DNA from: an uncultured Oscillospiraceae bacterium | GTDB taxonomy: Bacteria; Bacillota; Clostridia; Oscillospirales; Oscillospiraceae | Assembly (NCBI GenBank): GCA_934533005.1 | Contig: CAKTBC010000068.1 | Coordinates: forward strand, 1 to 10,053 | Direction of reading: 5' to 3' | DNA: 10,053 bases | Shown here: positions 1 through 6,824 of the stretch, piece by piece | Layout: the number at the start of each line of letters is the position of its first letter | Position numbering within the stretch: the stretch's first letter is position 1 | Notes under the pieces: generated by a model | What the model was told of the DNA's origin: nothing | Seen by the model: the letters and a program-made list of their open reading frames with translations, nothing else | Databases searched by the model: none | Made by a program: the position numbers and the translations under genes

Positions 1-11
1 AATTTCTCGAA

Positions 12-63
12 GAAAACAAATAATCCGAACCCGTCTCCGATTAAGAAGATTTGGTTCGGATTA
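12..63 (-). terminator. Terminator-like hairpin behind tRNA-Leu
   Basis: A perfect 11-bp inverted repeat (21-31 against 53-63, TAATCCGAACC / GGTTCGGATTA) encloses a 21-nt loop. Read on the minus strand, the hairpin is followed by a T-rich tract (TTTGTTTTCT), as expected for a rho-independent terminator just downstream of the tRNA. Inside the loop, 34-38 and 45-49 can form a smaller 5-bp stem. One of its pairs is G-U in the minus-strand RNA but a C-A mismatch in the plus-strand RNA, which favours minus-strand transcription. The interrupted T tract makes it less canonical than the other terminators in the window. Confidence 0.6.
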
Positions 64-71
64 TATTGGTT

Positions 72-156
72 TGGTGCGGGTAACAGGGGTCGAACCTGCA
101 CGTCTTGCGACACGAGAACCTAAATCTCGCATGTCTGCCAATTCCATCATACCCGC
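72..156 (-). tRNA. tRNA-Leu (anticodon UAG)
   Basis: On the minus strand the 7-bp acceptor stem is GCGGGTA paired with TACCCGC, followed by the discriminator A and an encoded CCA (72-74). The anticodon arm is CGAGA / TCTCG with loop TTTAGGT, which places TAG at the anticodon, so it reads CUA and other CUN leucine codons. A long class II variable arm (GTC stem, GCAA loop, GAC) is present, as leucine tRNAs have. The T arm carries the standard TTCGA loop start. The length of 85 nt including CCA is normal for tRNA-Leu. It has its own promoter and lies downstream of the ABC exporter terminator on the same strand. Confidence 0.96.
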
Positions 157-169
157 ATAAAGCATTTCG

Positions 170-198
170 ATGATAGCATACGGCGGCGGGTAAGTCAA
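170..198 (-). promoter_or_regulatory. Vegetative (sigma-A-type) promoter of tRNA-Leu
   Basis: On the minus strand, TTGACT (193-198) is followed after 17 bp by TATCAT (170-175). Each hexamer is one mismatch from consensus, and TG one base before the -10 makes it an extended -10. The predicted transcription start is near 163, only a few bases before the tRNA 5' end at 156. This is the strongest housekeeping-type promoter in the window, as expected for a tRNA gene. Confidence 0.8.
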
Positions 199-208
199 AC
201 ACGCTTTT

Positions 209-251
209 GAAAAAAATACCGCCGTTTTGCTTTGCAGTGAAACGGCAGTAT
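209..251 (-). terminator. Intrinsic terminator of the marR-ABC exporter operon
   Basis: A hairpin on the minus strand pairs 248-251 with 216-219 and 240-246 (AAACGGC) with 221-227 (GCCGTTT), with one internal mismatch and a 12-nt loop. It is followed at once by a run of seven T. It starts about 12 bases after the stop codon of the second transporter gene, so it ends that operon and separates it from the tRNA promoter. Confidence 0.85.
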
Positions 252-262
252 GGTGATATTTT

Positions 263-2188
263 TCAGTCCAGCGTGCTCTGGCCGGTATAGAGATCGTAAT
301 ACCGTCCCTTGAGCGCGAGAAGCTCTTCGTGCGTGCCCTTTTCCATGATCTCGCCGTGCTCAATAACGACGATGCAGTCGGCATTTCGTACTGTGGAAAG
401 GCGGTGCGCAATGACGAACACCGTGCGTCCCTGCATAAGGCTGTCAAGTCCCTTTTCGATGTGGCGCTCGGTGCGCGTGTCGATAGAGCTTGTGGCCTCG
501 TCCAGAATGAGCACCGGGGGATCGGCGACCGCGGCGCGCGCAATGGAAAGAAGCTGGCGCTGTCCCTGGCTGAGGTTTGCACCGTCTCCGGTGACCATGG
601 TGTTGTATTCATCCGGCAGACGACGGATAAAGCTGTGCGCGTCTGCGCGTTTCGCCGCGGCGACGCATTCTTCGTCCGTGGCGTCCAGACGGCCGTAGCG
701 GATGTTTTCCATTACGGTGCCGGTAAAGAGATGTGTGTCCTGCAAAACGACCGCGGTGGCGCGGCGGAGGTCATCCTTGGCGATGTTCCGCACGTCGATA
801 CCGTCGTAGGTGATGCTGCCGGAGTTGATCTCATAGAAGCGGTTGAAGAGATTGGTGATCGTGGTTTTTCCCGCGCCGGTCGAGCCGACGAAGGCGATCT
901 TCTGCCCGGGCTTGGCGTAGAACGTGATGTCCTTCAGAACGGGCTTCTCGGGGACATAGGAGAAATCAACGTCGTGCAGCCGCACATCGCCGCGCACGGG
1001 AATGAGCGCGGCCTCGCTGCCGGACGTGACCTTCCACGCCCATTGGCCGGTGCGCTTGGTCGTTTCGCAGAGAGTACCATTTTCTTCATGCACGCGAACG
1101 ATGGTCGTTGTACCCTCGTCGATCTCTGGCGGCGTATCCATGATCTCAAAGATACGCTCCGCACCGGCCAGCGCGGAAAGAATGGCGTTGATCTGCTGTG
1201 ATACCTGGTTGATTGGCTGGGTGACGTTGCGGCAGTACTGAAGATACGCCGCGAGACCACCGATGTCAAGGCCGAGAACGAACGTCAGCAGGCCGCCGGC
1301 CATTGCTGTGGCTGCATAGCCGATGTTGGAGATGTTGCTCGCGATTGGCATGATGGAGGTGGCGAGATAGTTCGCGTCACGGGCGACGGTGTAGAAATTG
1401 CTGTTGAGCTCTTCAAACTCTGCCTCGGCCTCCGATTCATGCGTGAACGCCTTGACGACCTTGAGCCCTTCGATCATCTCCTGAATGTTGCCGTTGAGCT
1501 CGCCGAGCGCGGCCTGCTGCCGCTGGAAAAGCACACGGCTCTTTTTGCCGCGCAGGAAGAACACGGACATGGCGGCTGCGAGCATCAAAACCGTTATGAT
1601 GAACAGGGGAGCGCTCGTATAGATCATCATGACAACGATGCCGATGAACGTCAGTGCGCTCGAAAAGAGGGAGACAAGGCTCTGCTCAAGGCATTGCTGC
1701 ACGCTGTCCGCGTCGTTGGAGAAGCGGCTCATGAGCTCGCCGTGCGTATGGCCGTCAAAGTACTTGAGCGGCAGCGTTTGGAGCTTGGTGAACAGATCGC
1801 TGCGAAGCCGCGCGGTGCCCCGCTCGGCAAGCTGTACCATGATGGCGGATTGTGCATAGGTGCACACCGCGCCGAAAAGGTAAATGCCAAGCATGGCGAG
1901 CAGCGTTCTAGCAAGCTTTGCGATCTTTTCCGCGGCGGGCAGATCGCTTACAAGCTCATTGAGCACTGGGCGGAGGAGGTAGGTGCCGACAACGCTCGAT
2001 GCCGCCGAAATGATCACGCAGAGGAAAACGATCCCAAGCAGCCATTTTCGCTTTGTGATATAGCCGAGCAGCCGTCCGAGTGCTTTGCCCATGTTCTTCG
2101 GCCGCTGGAAGCCGCCGCGCATTCCGTGGCCGCCGCGGGCGGTGCGGGAGGGAGCGGTCTGGTATTTTGGTTTCCGTGCTTCAGCCAT
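263..2188 (-). CDS. ABC exporter half-transporter, consensus-site subunit (heterodimeric, multidrug-type)
   Basis: This is a fused membrane-ATPase half-transporter of 641 residues. A basic, Gly/Arg-rich N-terminal tail (about 1-35) precedes a six-helix type IV exporter membrane domain (about 45-345) and an ATPase domain (about 400-635). The ATPase motifs are Walker A GSTGAGKTT (435-443), Q-loop Q483, signature LSQGQ (539-543, Gln in place of the first Gly), Walker B VLILDE with catalytic E564, and switch H595. It therefore supplies the intact Walker A, Walker B and His of the active site but a deviant signature, as in TM288-type subunits. A linker of about 45 residues (about 355-400) between the two domains is longer than in the partner. 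I chose the start at 2188 rather than 2218 because AGGAGGG lies 7 bases before it; the extra ten residues would have no ribosome site. The gene overlaps the upstream transporter gene by 8 bases. The substrate is unknown; drug or peptide export is inferred from the family and the MarR neighbour. Confidence 0.93.
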   Translation of the reverse strand: MAEARKPKYQTAPSRTARGGHGMRGGFQRPKNMGKALGRLLGYITKRKWLLGIVFLCVIISAASSVVGTYLLRPVLNELVSDLPAAEKIAKLARTLLAMLGIYLFGAVCTYAQSAIMVQLAERGTARLRSDLFTKLQTLPLKYFDGHTHGELMSRFSNDADSVQQCLEQSLVSLFSSALTFIGIVVMMIYTSAPLFIITVLMLAAAMSVFFLRGKKSRVLFQRQQAALGELNGNIQEMIEGLKVVKAFTHESEAEAEFEELNSNFYTVARDANYLATSIMPIASNISNIGYAATAMAGGLLTFVLGLDIGGLAAYLQYCRNVTQPINQVSQQINAILSALAGAERIFEIMDTPPEIDEGTTTIVRVHEENGTLCETTKRTGQWAWKVTSGSEAALIPVRGDVRLHDVDFSYVPEKPVLKDITFYAKPGQKIAFVGSTGAGKTTITNLFNRFYEINSGSITYDGIDVRNIAKDDLRRATAVVLQDTHLFTGTVMENIRYGRLDATDEECVAAAKRADAHSFIRRLPDEYNTMVTGDGANLSQGQRQLLSIARAAVADPPVLILDEATSSIDTRTERHIEKGLDSLMQGRTVFVIAHRLSTVRNADCIVVIEHGEIMEKGTHEELLALKGRYYDLYTGQSTLD

Positions 2189-3923
2189 TGGAAAGCCCTC
2201 CTTCCTGCTGCGAGGCATAGATCTCCTGATAAATGGGGCTGGTAGCCATCAGCTCTTCGTGCGTTCCCTCGGCGGCAATGTGGTCGTCCTCAAGGATGAC
2301 GATCTTATCCGCGTATCGGACGGAACTGATGCGCTGCGCAATGATAATTACGGTGGTGTCTTTGAGATTTTCGTGGAACGAGCGGCGGATCTCCGCCTCC
2401 GTTGTGGAGTCTACGGCGCTTGTGGAGTCGTCCAGAATGAGAATGGACGGATGGCGCAGCATCGCGCGGGCGATGCAGAGGCGCTGCTTCTGTCCGCCGG
2501 ATACGTTTACGCCGCCCTGTTCAAGCATCGTGTCGTAGCCGTCCGGAAGAGAGAGAATAAAGTCGTGCGCCTGCGCATCCTTCGCGGCGCGGATCATCTG
2601 CTCCTCGGTCGCGTCCTTATCGCCCCAGAGAAGATTTTCGCGGATCGTGCCGGTAAAGAGCACGTTCTTCTGCAATACCATGCCGATGCGCTTGCGAAGC
2701 GCCTGGATGGGGTACTCGCGTACGTCCAGGCCGTCGACCTCGATGCTGCCTCCGCTCACATCGTAAAACCGGGGGATAAGATTGACGAGCGTGGATTTGC
2801 CCGTGCCGGTAGCGCCGATGATTGCCACAAACTCTCCCGGCTCTACCGTGAGGTTGATATCTCGGAGAACATCGTCGCCCGTACCGGCTTTATAGCGGAA
2901 GGAAACGTTTTTGAACTCGACCTTGCCGCGCGCCGGGGGAAGCTCGCTCTCCGGCACGGCACCGTCACGGATGTCCGGCTGCGCTTCGAGCACCTCGTCG
3001 ATACGCTGTGCGCAGGCTGTGGCGCGCGTGAGCTGCAAAAGGCACATCGCGACCATGAGTACGCTCATGAGTACCTGCGCAATGTACATATAGAAGGAGT
3101 AGAGCTCGCCGGTGAGCATCGTGCAGCGCACGACCATGTTGCCGCCGAACCAGAAAACGCCGAGCGAGGCGCCGTTGAGGATGATGAGCATCAGAGGCAT
3201 CATGAGGATGATGCGCATGGCGGCGTTCAGACCGGCCGTCAGAAGCTCGCCGTTTGCGTTGGCAAACTTTTTCTCCTCGTGGTCGGCGCGCACGTAGGCC
3301 TTGACGACGCGAATGGACACAAGGTTTTCCTGCACGGCGGCGTTCAGACCGTCGATCTTTTCCTGAAAGATCTTAAAGAGACGGCGGCAGACCTTCATCA
3401 AAAGCCCGGCGGAGAGCACCAGCACCGGGATCGCCACGACAAGCACGAGCGTCAGGCGCGCGTTGAGCGCGAGACACACGACAAGCGCAGAGAGAAGCTG
3501 CACCGGCGCGCGCACCAGAATGCGCAGACTCATGGCGACCGTCTGCTGCAGGGCGCTCACGTCGTTTGTGATACGTGTGATGAGCGAGGCGGTAGAGAAC
3601 CGATCGATGCCGGAGAACGAAAAACGCTGCACCTGACGGAAAAGCGCGCTGCGCAGATTCCGGCCGAAGCCCTGGCTGGCATAGGCGGCGTGCTTTGCTG
3701 CCAGCATGCCGCAGAGCATGGAGACCACGGAGAGCGCAAGCATCAAAACGCCGTTGCGGACGATGCAGTCCATGCCGCCCGTGCCGTTGATGCCGTCATC
3801 GATGATGTTTGCCATCAACAGCGGCAGAAAGAGCTCGCACACCGCTTCCAGAACGATGAGCAGCGGCGAGAGGATCGCGTCCTTTTTAAATTCGCGAAGA
3901 TAGGGAAAAAGCTTCTTAATCAT
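2181..3923 (-). CDS. ABC exporter half-transporter, degenerate-site subunit (heterodimeric, multidrug-type)
   Basis: A membrane domain (about 15-305) is fused to an ATPase domain (about 335-570), 580 residues from the preferred start. The motifs are Walker A GATGTGKST (370-378), Q-loop Q418, a sound signature VSGGQ (474-478), and Walker B ILILD followed by D499 where the catalytic Glu should be. AQR with Q530 replaces the switch His. Asp for Glu and Gln for His are the hallmarks of the degenerate subunit in heterodimeric exporters such as TM287/288, BmrCD and LmrCD. Its good signature completes the active site of the partner, while its own site should bind ATP but hydrolyse poorly. The start at 3923 is preferred over 3929, six bases upstream, because GGAGGT (3932-3937) lies 8 bases from the former and only 2 from the latter. 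It overlaps the marR stop by 8 bases (ATGATTAA), which suggests translational coupling. Confidence 0.93.
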   Translation of the reverse strand: MIKKLFPYLREFKKDAILSPLLIVLEAVCELFLPLLMANIIDDGINGTGGMDCIVRNGVLMLALSVVSMLCGMLAAKHAAYASQGFGRNLRSALFRQVQRFSFSGIDRFSTASLITRITNDVSALQQTVAMSLRILVRAPVQLLSALVVCLALNARLTLVLVVAIPVLVLSAGLLMKVCRRLFKIFQEKIDGLNAAVQENLVSIRVVKAYVRADHEEKKFANANGELLTAGLNAAMRIILMMPLMLIILNGASLGVFWFGGNMVVRCTMLTGELYSFYMYIAQVLMSVLMVAMCLLQLTRATACAQRIDEVLEAQPDIRDGAVPESELPPARGKVEFKNVSFRYKAGTGDDVLRDINLTVEPGEFVAIIGATGTGKSTLVNLIPRFYDVSGGSIEVDGLDVREYPIQALRKRIGMVLQKNVLFTGTIRENLLWGDKDATEEQMIRAAKDAQAHDFILSLPDGYDTMLEQGGVNVSGGQKQRLCIARAMLRHPSILILDDSTSAVDSTTEAEIRRSFHENLKDTTVIIIAQRISSVRYADKIVILEDDHIAAEGTHEELMATSPIYQEIYASQQEGGLSNG

Positions 3924-4401
3924 GGGCATCCACCTCCCGGGATCTCATATAGCGCGAGAGATTATCCCGCATTTTGGAAAGGCACCGGCAGAGAATTTCG
4001 TGCTCTTCGCTCGTGAGACCTTCCTGCATCATGTCATCGAGTGCATCCATGCGGCGCATTCCTTCATGCATCACAGCCTCGCCGCTCTCAGTGAGCGCCA
4101 CGCGGTTGATGCGATGATCCTTATCGTCGGCGATACGCCGGACGTATCCGCCGCGCTCAAGGAGCTTGAGCGTTGCCGTTACCGTGGCGGGGGAAAGATG
4201 CATCGACGCCGCCAGTTCCCGCTGGGAGGGGCGCTGCCCGTGCTCGGAAAAACGGAAAATGTTCACGAGCATCATGTGCTGTGCCGGGTCCTGCAGCGGC
4301 ATATCCGCCATGGCATAGTTCCCCGCGCGGCGGCGCATATGATCGAGCGATCGAAGACCCCATGCCGGGCTGGAGCGCGCTCGTTCTTCACAGCAATCCA
4401 T
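3916..4401 (-). CDS. MarR-family transcriptional regulator
   Basis: A 161-residue winged-helix regulator of normal MarR length. The DNA-binding part is about 57-107: a helix-turn-helix (SQRELAASMHLSPATVTATL), then LLERGGYVRRI, then a wing with the family-typical D-x-x-D-x-R (DDKDHR, 92-97) and LTESG. The flanking helices (about 15-55 and 108-155) would form the dimer interface. The start at 4401 is backed by GAGGTG 4 bases upstream. It is the first gene of an operon with two exporter genes and overlaps the next by 8 bases. In the common arrangement such a regulator represses its own operon and is released by a ligand that the exporter removes; the ligand is unknown here. An imperfect palindrome just before the gene is a likely operator. 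Confidence 0.9.
   Translation of the reverse strand: MDCCEERARSSPAWGLRSLDHMRRRAGNYAMADMPLQDPAQHMMLVNIFRFSEHGQRPSQRELAASMHLSPATVTATLKLLERGGYVRRIADDKDHRINRVALTESGEAVMHEGMRRMDALDDMMQEGLTSEEHEILCRCLSKMRDNLSRYMRSREVDAHD
3932..3937 (-). promoter_or_regulatory. Ribosome binding site choosing the exporter start
   Basis: GGAGGT on the minus strand lies inside the 3' end of marR. It is 8 bases from the ATG at 3923 and only 2 bases from the in-frame ATG at 3929. This spacing decides the start of the first transporter gene and places it inside the marR coding region. Confidence 0.7.
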
Positions 4402-4411
4402 AATTCACCTC

Positions 4412-4433
4412 AATATTTCGTATACAAATAATT
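4412..4433 (-). promoter_or_regulatory. Putative MarR operator (imperfect palindrome)
   Basis: A 22-bp AT-rich imperfect palindrome is centred on GTATAC (4420-4425), with 8 of 11 symmetric positions pairing. The outer arms are AAT / ATT and the inner arms TT / AA. It lies directly upstream of the marR ribosome site and downstream of the predicted start of transcription. Its size, symmetry and place match MarR-family operators. Autorepression is inferred. Confidence 0.5.
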
Positions 4434-4455
4434 CGTGGGCGAACGAACGTGACGT

Positions 4456-4484
4456 ATCATACTCTCATTTTTTTCTAAAGTCAT
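4456..4484 (-). promoter_or_regulatory. Candidate promoter of the marR-exporter operon
   Basis: On the minus strand, ATGACT (4479-4484, four of six to consensus) is followed after 17 bp by TATGAT (4456-4461, five of six). The predicted start of transcription is near 4449, giving a leader of about 48 bases that contains the palindrome. The -35 is weak, so this is a moderate call. Confidence 0.5.
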
Positions 4485-4494
4485 GAACATTTTG

Positions 4495-4524
4495 AAAATA
4501 ATCCGGCTATGAATCGCATACGTA
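4495..4524 (+). promoter_or_regulatory. Candidate sigma-E promoter of spoIIIAA
   Basis: AAAATAAT (4495-4502) and CATACGTA (4517-4524) are 14 bp apart. Known sigma-E promoters have an ATA-containing -35, about 14 bp of spacing and a -10 close to CATACAAT, so the CATAC core and spacing fit while the 3' half of the -10 deviates. The predicted start of transcription would be near 4531, leaving a very short leader before the ATG at 4547. The spoIIIA operon is known to be under sigma-E in Bacillus. Confidence 0.5.
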
Positions 4525-4546
4525 TGCAGGGGAGGGAGGCGATGGT

Positions 4547-5413
4547 ATGTCCGGCTTGGAGAAAGCCTTGTGGCTGCTGCCCGGCGAGCTTCGAAAAGCT
4601 CTGCGGCAGCTGCCGGATAGGCTGACGGAGGAGGCTTGCGAGATACGGCTCCGCCGGGGGAGAGCCCCGGCGCTGACGCTTCCGGACGGAGAATATCCGC
4701 TGCCCGGTGCGGCTGCAGTGACAGATGACGATCTCGCAAGAGTTTTGGAGCTTGCAAGCGGCGCTTCGCCGTATGCGGCGGCGGACTGCCTGCGACGCGG
4801 ATTTCTTACGGCGAACGGCGGTGTCCGTGTGGGCTTTTGCGGGCGTTTTCCGGCGGGAGAGCGCGGGCTGTGGAGCCGGGATGATCTCTTTTCCGTATGC
4901 ATCCGTATCCCGCGTGACGTAAAAGGCATTGGAGTGCAATTCTGTGCCCGGCCGTTTCCCTCCACGCTGATTTTATCTCCGCCGGGTGGCGGGAAAACGA
5001 CGCTTCTGCGCGATATGGTACGAGCGCTTTCAAGCGGAGGGATGCGCGTAGGGCTCTGCGATGAGCGCGGAGAGATCGCCGCGCTTTCCGAAAGCGGGGC
5101 CGGCTTTGATATCGGCGAACGGACGGACGTGCTGTCCGACTGTCCGAAGGCCAGCGCTGCGATGATCCTTCTTCGATGCATGTCGCCGGAGCTGATCGCC
5201 ATGGATGAGATCTCCGAACCGGAGGACGCCAACGCCTGCCGCAGCGCGGCATACTGCGGCGTTTCGCTGCTCGCCACGGCACACGCGGCCGACGCATCGG
5301 AGCTGTCCCGCCGGGAGGTTTACCGGATGCTGCAAAGCGAGCAGGTTTTCACCCGCGCCGTCGTGATCCGTGTGACCGGCGGACGGCGGACGTACGAGGA
5401 GGTCCGGCTGTGA
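4547..5413 (+). CDS. spoIIIAA: Stage III sporulation protein AA (secretion-type ATPase)
   Basis: A 288-residue cytoplasmic ATPase of the mother cell, thought to power or assemble the SpoIIIA-SpoIIQ channel; it resembles the ATPases of type II/IV secretion and type IV pili. Walker A is SPPGGGKTT (144-152) and Walker B is ELIAMDE (215-221). Family-typical stretches are CDERGEIAA (171-179) and DVLSDCPKASAAMILLRCMS (194-213). The N-terminal part (1-135) carries EIRLRRGRAP and the GGVRVGFCGR element, also typical. It is slightly shorter than the Bacillus protein. A purine-rich ribosome site (GGGAGG, 4534-4539) lies 7 bases before the ATG. It is the first gene of the operon, and its stop overlaps the next start by 4 bases (GTGA). 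Confidence 0.96.
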   Translation: MSGLEKALWLLPGELRKALRQLPDRLTEEACEIRLRRGRAPALTLPDGEYPLPGAAAVTDDDLARVLELASGASPYAAADCLRRGFLTANGGVRVGFCGRFPAGERGLWSRDDLFSVCIRIPRDVKGIGVQFCARPFPSTLILSPPGGGKTTLLRDMVRALSSGGMRVGLCDERGEIAALSESGAGFDIGERTDVLSDCPKASAAMILLRCMSPELIAMDEISEPEDANACRSAAYCGVSLLATAHAADASELSRREVYRMLQSEQVFTRAVVIRVTGGRRTYEEVRL

Positions 5414-5898
5414 CGGCGGCGTTTGGAGCGATTCTTCTTATTGCCGCCGGGACTTACACCGGTTTTTCCGCGCTGGAGCGTGTCGGAACGGCGCTTTCCT
5501 GCGCGGAAATGATCCTTGATGCCTCGCGCGATCTGCGAACGGAGATCCTTCGCCGCCGCACACCCCTGCCGCAGGTGCTTGAACGGCTGGGCGCGCGGTT
5601 TCCGCAATTGTTTCGCAGCGCGGAAAATGCCTCTGCGCTCGTTCGGGATTTTTCCTTTCTCTCCGTCTGGACGGCGAGCGTACGCTGTGCCGCGCTGCCC
5701 GGAGCGCTGGAAGAGCCGCTTCTGCGGCTTGGTGAACAGCTCTCGTCCGGCGCGGAGCCGGAGCAGGCGCTCGACGCGCTGGAGGAGTCCGTCCGTCCCG
5801 TGCGGGACGCGCTGCGTGAAAAAAAGAGAGCTGCGGTGCGGCTCTATCCTTCGCTGGGACTTGCCGCGGGCTGCCTCCTGGCCGTTTTACTTCTTTAG
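5410..5898 (+). CDS. spoIIIAB: Stage III sporulation protein AB
   Basis: A 162-residue membrane protein, close to the usual size of about 170. It has an N-terminal membrane segment (about 5-22), a helical middle part (about 25-140) and a C-terminal membrane segment (about 144-162, after the basic EKKRAAVRLY). The family is related to the inner-membrane platform protein of type II secretion (GspF-like) and probably works with the SpoIIIAA ATPase. The start is GTG at 5410, supported by GAGGAGGT 6 bases upstream and by a 4-base overlap with spoIIIAA, so translation is probably coupled. In the usual operon spoIIIAC follows directly. Here a HAD gene comes next. Confidence 0.92.
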   Translation: MTAAFGAILLIAAGTYTGFSALERVGTALSCAEMILDASRDLRTEILRRRTPLPQVLERLGARFPQLFRSAENASALVRDFSFLSVWTASVRCAALPGALEEPLLRLGEQLSSGAEPEQALDALEESVRPVRDALREKKRAAVRLYPSLGLAAGCLLAVLLL

Positions 5899-5951
5899 TC
5901 TTTACATTTCGGCGGCTTTATGGCAAACTATCGCCGGGAGATGAGAGAAAG

Positions 5952-6737
5952 ATGAACCGAAAGATCCTCTTTTTTGATGTGGACGGTACAATTGTGACCT
6001 TTGACCACGTAGTGCCGGAAAGCGCCCGCGCCGCGCTGAAAAAGGCGCAGGACGCCGGACATGTCCTCATTATCAATACCGGCCGGCCGTTCCGACATAT
6101 TGAGCCGCAGATCCGCGCGCTTGGCTTTGACGGCTATATCTGCTCCATTGGCGGACACATTCTTCTGGACGGGAAAGACCTGCTGTACCGGACGATACCA
6201 CACGAGGAAGCAGTGCGTATCCGTGACACGGGATATGAGTGCGGCATGGATATGCTGTTTGAATCTGAGCAGGGCGTATGGATGGATGAGCAGTGCACTT
6301 CGTCTATCGCACGGCGGGAATTTGCCTGGCTCACAAGCATCGGTGTCCCGGGCTTTACCGACACCGATACGCCGGACTTTGCCTTTGACAAGTTCGTCTG
6401 CTGGCCGCAGGAGAGGGCCGATCCCGAGCGTTTTGAGAACGCTTTTTCCGACCGGCTGGATTTCATCGGGCGTGAGCACTCCATGCGGGAGGTCATTTTG
6501 AAGGGCCTCTCCAAAGCAGGCGGCATGAAAACCGTAATGCAGTATCTCGGCTTTACACCGGAGGACTCCTTTGCCTTTGGCGACGGGCCGAACGATCTCC
6601 CCATGCTGCGCGAGGCGGGGACGAGCGTCCTCATGGGCAACGCGCCCGAATTTCTCCGAAAGGAAGCGGACTTCGTCACGGCGCCTATTACCGAAGACGG
6701 TCTCGCCTTGGCGCTGAAACACTTCGGCCTGATTTGA
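5952..6737 (+). CDS. Cof-type HAD-superfamily phosphatase inside the spoIIIA cluster
   Basis: A 261-residue HAD hydrolase of the Cof (IIB) subfamily, which dephosphorylates small molecules such as sugar phosphates or nucleotides; the substrate cannot be read from sequence. All four motifs are intact: motif I DVDGT with nucleophile D9 and acid/base D11, motif II NTGR with T43, motif III K188 in LSKAGG, and motif IV GDGPND with D211 and D215. The cap domain lies about 80-185. There is no signal peptide or membrane segment, so it is cytoplasmic. It begins 53 bases after spoIIIAB with a modest ribosome site (GGGAG or GAGAG), and I see no good promoter of its own. It is therefore likely read from the spoIIIAA promoter and ends at a strong terminator. 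HAD genes are not part of the usual spoIIIA operon; a role in sporulation is possible but only inferred. Confidence 0.93.
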   Translation: MNRKILFFDVDGTIVTFDHVVPESARAALKKAQDAGHVLIINTGRPFRHIEPQIRALGFDGYICSIGGHILLDGKDLLYRTIPHEEAVRIRDTGYECGMDMLFESEQGVWMDEQCTSSIARREFAWLTSIGVPGFTDTDTPDFAFDKFVCWPQERADPERFENAFSDRLDFIGREHSMREVILKGLSKAGGMKTVMQYLGFTPEDSFAFGDGPNDLPMLREAGTSVLMGNAPEFLRKEADFVTAPITEDGLALALKHFGLI

Positions 6738-6764
6738 TACGAAAAAAACAAATAAGAGTTATGT

Positions 6765-6795
6765 AAACCTCCGGGGCATGTTCCCGGAGGTTTTT
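6765..6795 (+). terminator. Strong intrinsic terminator between the HAD gene and spoIIIAC
   Basis: A perfect 11-bp stem (AAACCTCCGGG, 6765-6775, with CCCGGAGGTTT, 6783-6793) and a 7-nt loop end in TTTTT (6791-6795). It is a textbook rho-independent terminator 28 bases after the HAD stop. It should uncouple spoIIIAA, spoIIIAB and the HAD gene from the downstream spoIIIAC-AH genes. Confidence 0.93.
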
Positions 6796-6824
6796 GCATA
6801 TACGGCGCTGCTCACTCATACCTT
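6796..6824 (+). promoter_or_regulatory. Candidate sigma-E promoter of spoIIIAC-AH
   Basis: GCATATA (6796-6802) and CATACCTT (6817-6824) are exactly 14 bp apart. This is a close match to the sigma-E consensus (-35 with ATAT, -10 near CATACAAT). The -35 begins at the base after the last T of the terminator. The predicted start of transcription is near 6831, about 28 bases before spoIIIAC. It explains how the rest of the cluster can be expressed in the mother cell despite the terminator. Confidence 0.72.

Noticed and set aside
72..156. tRNA-Leu as an integration site for a mobile element
   Set aside because: There is no integrase, no direct repeat of the tRNA end, and no phage-like gene in the window; the neighbours are ordinary chromosomal genes.
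2085..4016. A 643-codon open frame on the plus strand, opposite the exporter genes
   Set aside because: It is antisense to a clear ABC transporter gene, has no ribosome site or recognisable domain, and is rich in His, Arg, Glu and Ala as expected for the mirror of GC-rich coding sequence.
4507..5277. A 256-codon open frame on the minus strand, opposite spoIIIAA
   Set aside because: It is Ser, Arg and Pro rich without domains, and it conflicts with the divergent promoter region and with spoIIIAA.
5899..5951. A separate vegetative promoter for the HAD gene (TTTACA at 5901-5906)
   Set aside because: The hexamer is near consensus, but the sequence 17 bp downstream (CAAACT) is a poor -10, so I do not call it.
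5928..6722. A 264-codon open frame on the minus strand, opposite the HAD gene
   Set aside because: The HAD frame has all catalytic motifs; the mirror frame has no family features and no promoter or ribosome site.
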